DNA from: Phoronis pallida
Taxonomy: Eukaryota > Phoronida > Phoronidae
Reading direction: 5' to 3'
Assembly (NCBI GenBank): GCA_028565715.1
Contig: JAOXYC010223571.1
Location: 1 to 10,880, forward strand
Length of the DNA stretch: 10,880 bases
In this document: piece after piece, positions 8,671 to 10,880 of the stretch
How positions within the stretch are numbered: the stretch's first letter is position 1
Layout of the letters: each line of letters opens with the position of its first letter
Made by a program: the position numbers and the translations under genes
Notes under the pieces: model-generated
What the model was told of the DNA's origin: nothing
Databases searched by the model: none
Seen by the model: only the letters and a program-made list of their open reading frames with translations

Positions 8671-8859
8671 CTCATAATCTCGTCCTATTGCTAACTGAGC
8701 TGACATTTTTGACAGATCGACCTCTTGGCGAATCCAGTAATCTCCTTGTGCCCCAGTTATATTGAGGGCAACGTTGATGCCACCCTTTTCGTAACTTGTT
8801 CTCATCAACACCAGAAGAGACCCGACGTGAGCTCCCTTCATGTGGTACCAGAAACGCAG
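8671..8859 (-). CDS. MALRD1-like: Exon 4: second MAM, FWYHM core and following strands
   Basis: This exon is exactly 63 codons, phase 0 at both ends. The acceptor TTCTTTCAG precedes CTG-CGT-TTC; the donor is TATGAG|GTAAGA. It reads LRFWYHMKGAHVGSLLVLMR, a textbook MAM core (the F/W-Y-H-M-x-G block), and later GDYWIRQEVDLS, the tryptophan strand where MAM usually reads W.. It ends at GRDYE, just before the hydrophobic VVFEG strand in the next exon. An N-I-T glycosylation sequon lies midway (VALNITGAQ). A symmetric 0-0 exon inside the domain could be skipped without a frameshift, but that would destroy the MAM fold. Confidence 0.94.
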
Positions 8860-9188
8860 CTGAAAGAAGAAGAAATTAATATTGTTTAGATAAAAAGATC
8901 TGATAAATGTTCATCAATCATATTAGTTTCTCTTCAGACCACATTTTTGAATACCATTCAGCAAGTCATTCTAAATTATAGGCTTTGTCTATTCATTTCT
9001 ATCTTTCAAAGTTGTCACTAAAATAAAAGGCAATTCAAAACACAAAAATAAGTGGTTTAAAACAATCAAAACTAGTGAAATTCTTCTAAATGGTGAAACC
9101 TCTTCTTTTAATAAAGCAAAGCACATAAAAGAACATCAACCCAAAAGCTAATGCTAGATCCATGGTGAAGTCCAAACATAGAACTTAC
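8860..9188 (-). other. Intron between exons 3 and 4
   Basis: Intron of 329 bases, specific to the second MAM. No repeat or coding sequence recognised. Confidence 0.75.
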
Positions 9189-9286
9189 TGTGCAGTCAGT
9201 TGTTGTGGCTTTGATGGCGCTTGAGGCATAGCGGGCAATGTCACCCTTCTTTCTTGGTCGGGAGCTCTCAATGTACATGAAGTATC
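9189..9286 (-). CDS. MALRD1-like: Exon 3: second MAM, central strands
   Basis: The acceptor CATCATCAG precedes GA-TAC-TTC (phase 1); the donor is TGCACA|GTAAGT (phase 0), a strong consensus. The exon encodes GYFMYIESSRPRKKGDIARY, then SSAIKATTTDCT, with the third conserved MAM cysteine. The following exon resumes LRFWYHM, the conserved continuation after this cysteine. The other MAM domains in the window have no intron here, so this junction is specific to the second MAM. Confidence 0.92.
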
Positions 9287-9661
9287 CTGATGATGACATG
9301 TCAATATTTAGTGAAACATTTAGCAATTACTAACTTAAAATATCAAAACGGCAATATTACATATGAAATTTGGTTTGTTATAGACAATCAATGACAAAGA
9401 GAATTAGATTTTTTGTGTTGCTATTTTTGATATTTATAACCAGAGGAGACTTTATCCAAATACTTCATTTTGTAATTCTCAAATATTTGAATAATATCTT
9501 ATCAGCCAATCTAACTGGTGGCAAAATTGATGTCCATAAATAACTACTAGTATGCTGCGACACTCTTGAGTCATCCCTTCACATAATAAAATATAAGATT
9601 ACCTGCATACAGTATAACTAAAATATCCTAAAGAATACTAAATATTACTAAATGTACTAAC
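9287..9661 (-). other. Intron between exons 2 and 3
   Basis: AT-rich intron of 375 bases at the position shared with the other MAM domains (after the T-x-G turn). No other feature recognised. Confidence 0.75.
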
Positions 9662-9830
9662 CAAGATTAGTTCCCAGGGTGTGATCCTGACTAGGTCCTG
9701 TGCCGATAGTTCCTGTTGTTCCTTGTCGAAGTTTCCAGTCAAAGTCGTCATCGTATTCCTGGTGCCAGAAGTCACATGTGTGCACGGTCTCGAAATCACA
9801 ACGACCGACAAATGCTGAACATTGGCCAGG
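9662..9830 (-). CDS. MALRD1-like: Exon 2: last Cys of LDLa1 and N-terminal part of the second MAM
   Basis: The acceptor TTTTCCCCAG precedes CCT (phase 0) and the donor is CTTG|GTTAGT (phase 1). The exon opens PGQC, completing LDLa1, then SAFVGRCDFETVHTCDFW, which holds the first two MAM cysteines and the aromatic positions next to them. It ends TGPSQDHTLGT, the usual MAM stretch before a small-residue turn. The next exon completes a glycine codon and continues YFMYIE, as expected for MAM. The length of 169 bases fits phase 0 in, phase 1 out. Confidence 0.93.
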
Positions 9831-10343
9831 CTGGGGAAAATAGAGTTTGATGTTGGTCAGGCGAACGTGAATACACACATGAAACAGATTGAACAGAATG
9901 TTGATGCACAGCTAGATCTACGTACACTGCTCCCAACCCCTTCTCAATTCAAAATATTGTTTTCATATTCATTCATGGCAAGAATAAATAAATACTTTGG
10001 TTAATCAATTATTGCTGTTTCTGTTGTAACCAACATTCTTCATACTTGAGAAAACTTTTTTTTTAGCCTTTTTTATGAAATGGTAGTGAAAATAAACCAT
10101 GAATTTCCAGCAAATGTTTCAAAGATAACAAAATAAAAAACCTGACCCTGGATAGGTAATCTTTAGGTAACAATTAGATAATGTTGCGGTAAACTCCAGT
10201 TTATAGAAATGCCAAATCCTACAGTAACCGTTCATCATGGGTAAGATATCTTAGGTAGGTAATGTTTAGAAACAATTAGCTAGTGTTCAGGTAATAATTG
10301 GGTAATGTTTAGGTAACAATTAGGTAAGCCAATCCTAAAATAC
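9831..10343 (-). other. Intron between exons 1 and 2, with a GGTAA-rich tract
   Basis: Intron of 513 bases that splits LDLa1 just before its last cysteine. Its 5' end in transcript sense consists largely of the degenerate repeat at 10151-10330. Confidence 0.8.
10151..10330. repeat. Degenerate tandem repeat rich in TAGGTAAT/AACAATTAG units
   Basis: Units close to TAGGTAATGTTTAGGTAACA followed by ATTAG recur at about 10154-10182, 10252-10285 and 10287-10327, with a less regular middle. The best pair is TAGGTAATCTTTAGGTAACA near 10154 and GGGTAATGTTTAGGTAACAA near 10300. Read on the minus strand the units give repeated TTACCTAAAC. The tract lies directly beside the exon 1 donor. Confidence 0.65.
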
Positions 10344-10564
10344 CTGTTCATCTGTTCCTGGTGCGCTATCACCACAATCGTTAGCGTAATCGCAGCGTCT
10401 GTTCAATGGAACACAGTAACCATTACCACATGTAAGAGCTCCATCGCATTTACCTCCCTCGTCAATAGGTGGAGCACAGTCAATGAATTGAAGATCGTCA
10501 ATGGCAATGTCTCCAGTAAACGTGGTTCCCTGTCGAGCTTGCACAATAATTTGCACGTTTGTGG
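10344..10564 (-). CDS. MALRD1-like: Exon 1 of window: end of a MAM domain plus LDLa module 1
   Basis: The exon enters in phase 1 (acceptor AACAG before CC-ACA-AAC) and leaves in phase 0 (donor CAG|GTATTT). It reads ATNVQIIVQARQGTT, then FTGDIAIDDLQFIDC, the conserved C-terminal strand of a MAM domain with its last cysteine. LDLa1 follows: KC, LTC, GYC, RRC, NDC, with the sixth cysteine (PGQC) in the next exon. This module has three extra residues in the calcium-binding loop (GDSAPGTDE instead of xDxSDE). One exon joining the end of a MAM to an LDLa differs from the rest of the window, where each LDLa has its own exon. The preceding MAM exons lie to the right of the window or are not recognisable between 10565 and 10880. 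Confidence 0.9.
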
Positions 10565-10880
10565 CTGTTGGAATGGAACAAATTATTTAATCAGGATTGT
10601 CCATCATTTCCTGTCTAAGTATGAATATTTATCAAACCTGGGGATTAATAAGCCATCGCCAAAACAAAAACACTATGCAGATTTACATCTTCTCTGAAAA
10701 CTTATTATCCCATTTGACCAATAACCTGTCCGAAAGTATTTCTTGAGTACAACAAAGTCAAGATTGAAAATTTGCATATCAAATTGCTCAGTTGAAATTG
10801 TCCTTTTCAAACATCAACATTTCACTGGGAAACCTGTAGATTGAGAGTTTTCAATTATCCTAAACTGATTGAATAAGGCA
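10565..10880 (-). other. Intron upstream of exon 1, incomplete
   Basis: These 316 bases contain the acceptor of exon 1 but no recognisable earlier MAM exon. The N-terminal half of the first MAM must be further right. Confidence 0.7.

Noticed and set aside
10151-10330. GGTAA tract as a CRISPR array
   Set aside because: Units are degenerate, contiguous without unique spacers, and the genome is animal.

Overview
The window is animal nuclear DNA. It is AT-rich, has no bacterial-style gene, and on the minus strand carries 20 short exons bounded by consensus GT/AG splice sites. Joined right to left they form the 3' part of one gene for a large modular membrane protein. The order is: end of a MAM domain, LDL-receptor class A (LDLa) module, MAM, LDLa, MAM, LDLa, MAM, three LDLa modules, one EGF-like module, a single transmembrane helix and a short cytoplasmic tail. 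This architecture matches MALRD1-like proteins (MAM and LDL-receptor class A domain-containing). Introns are about 60-640 bases and rich in small inverted-repeat elements, which suggests a compact invertebrate genome, probably marine. I cannot name the species.

Layout, from the 5' end of the gene at the right: 10344-10564 is the end of a MAM plus LDLa1; 9662-9830, 9189-9286, 8671-8859 and 8326-8413 form a full MAM; 7837-7986 is LDLa2; 7280-7420, 6735-6935 and 5951-6094 form a MAM; 5449-5574 is LDLa3; 5025-5165, 4502-4656 and 3835-4036 form a MAM; 3210-3362, 2620-2778 and 1888-2010 are LDLa4-6; 1336-1470 is EGF-like; 873-969 is the membrane helix; 494-572 and 369-435 are cytoplasmic exons. Reading frames and splice phases agree at every junction up to the membrane exon, giving about 923 codons when one tail exon is used. 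The start of the gene lies to the right of the window. The stop codon, 3'UTR and poly(A) site lie to the left.

The best candidate for something undescribed is at the cytoplasmic end. The last two exons are similar to each other: both begin K-basic-F, both carry an NPxY motif (NPVYD and NPAYD), and both enter in phase 2 and leave in phase 0. They are only 58 bases apart. Joining both shifts the frame and stops; using either alone keeps it open. This is the layout of mutually exclusive exons that would swap the endocytic/PTB-binding tail of the receptor.

The introns hold a 113-115 bp element with perfect 28-bp inverted arms and 8-bp flanking direct repeats, a roughly 335 bp nearly full-length palindromic element with part of a second copy at the window edge, a third 147-bp inverted-repeat element, a degenerate tandem GGTAA-rich tract, and two decayed partial exon duplications. 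I see no second gene, RNA gene or CRISPR.
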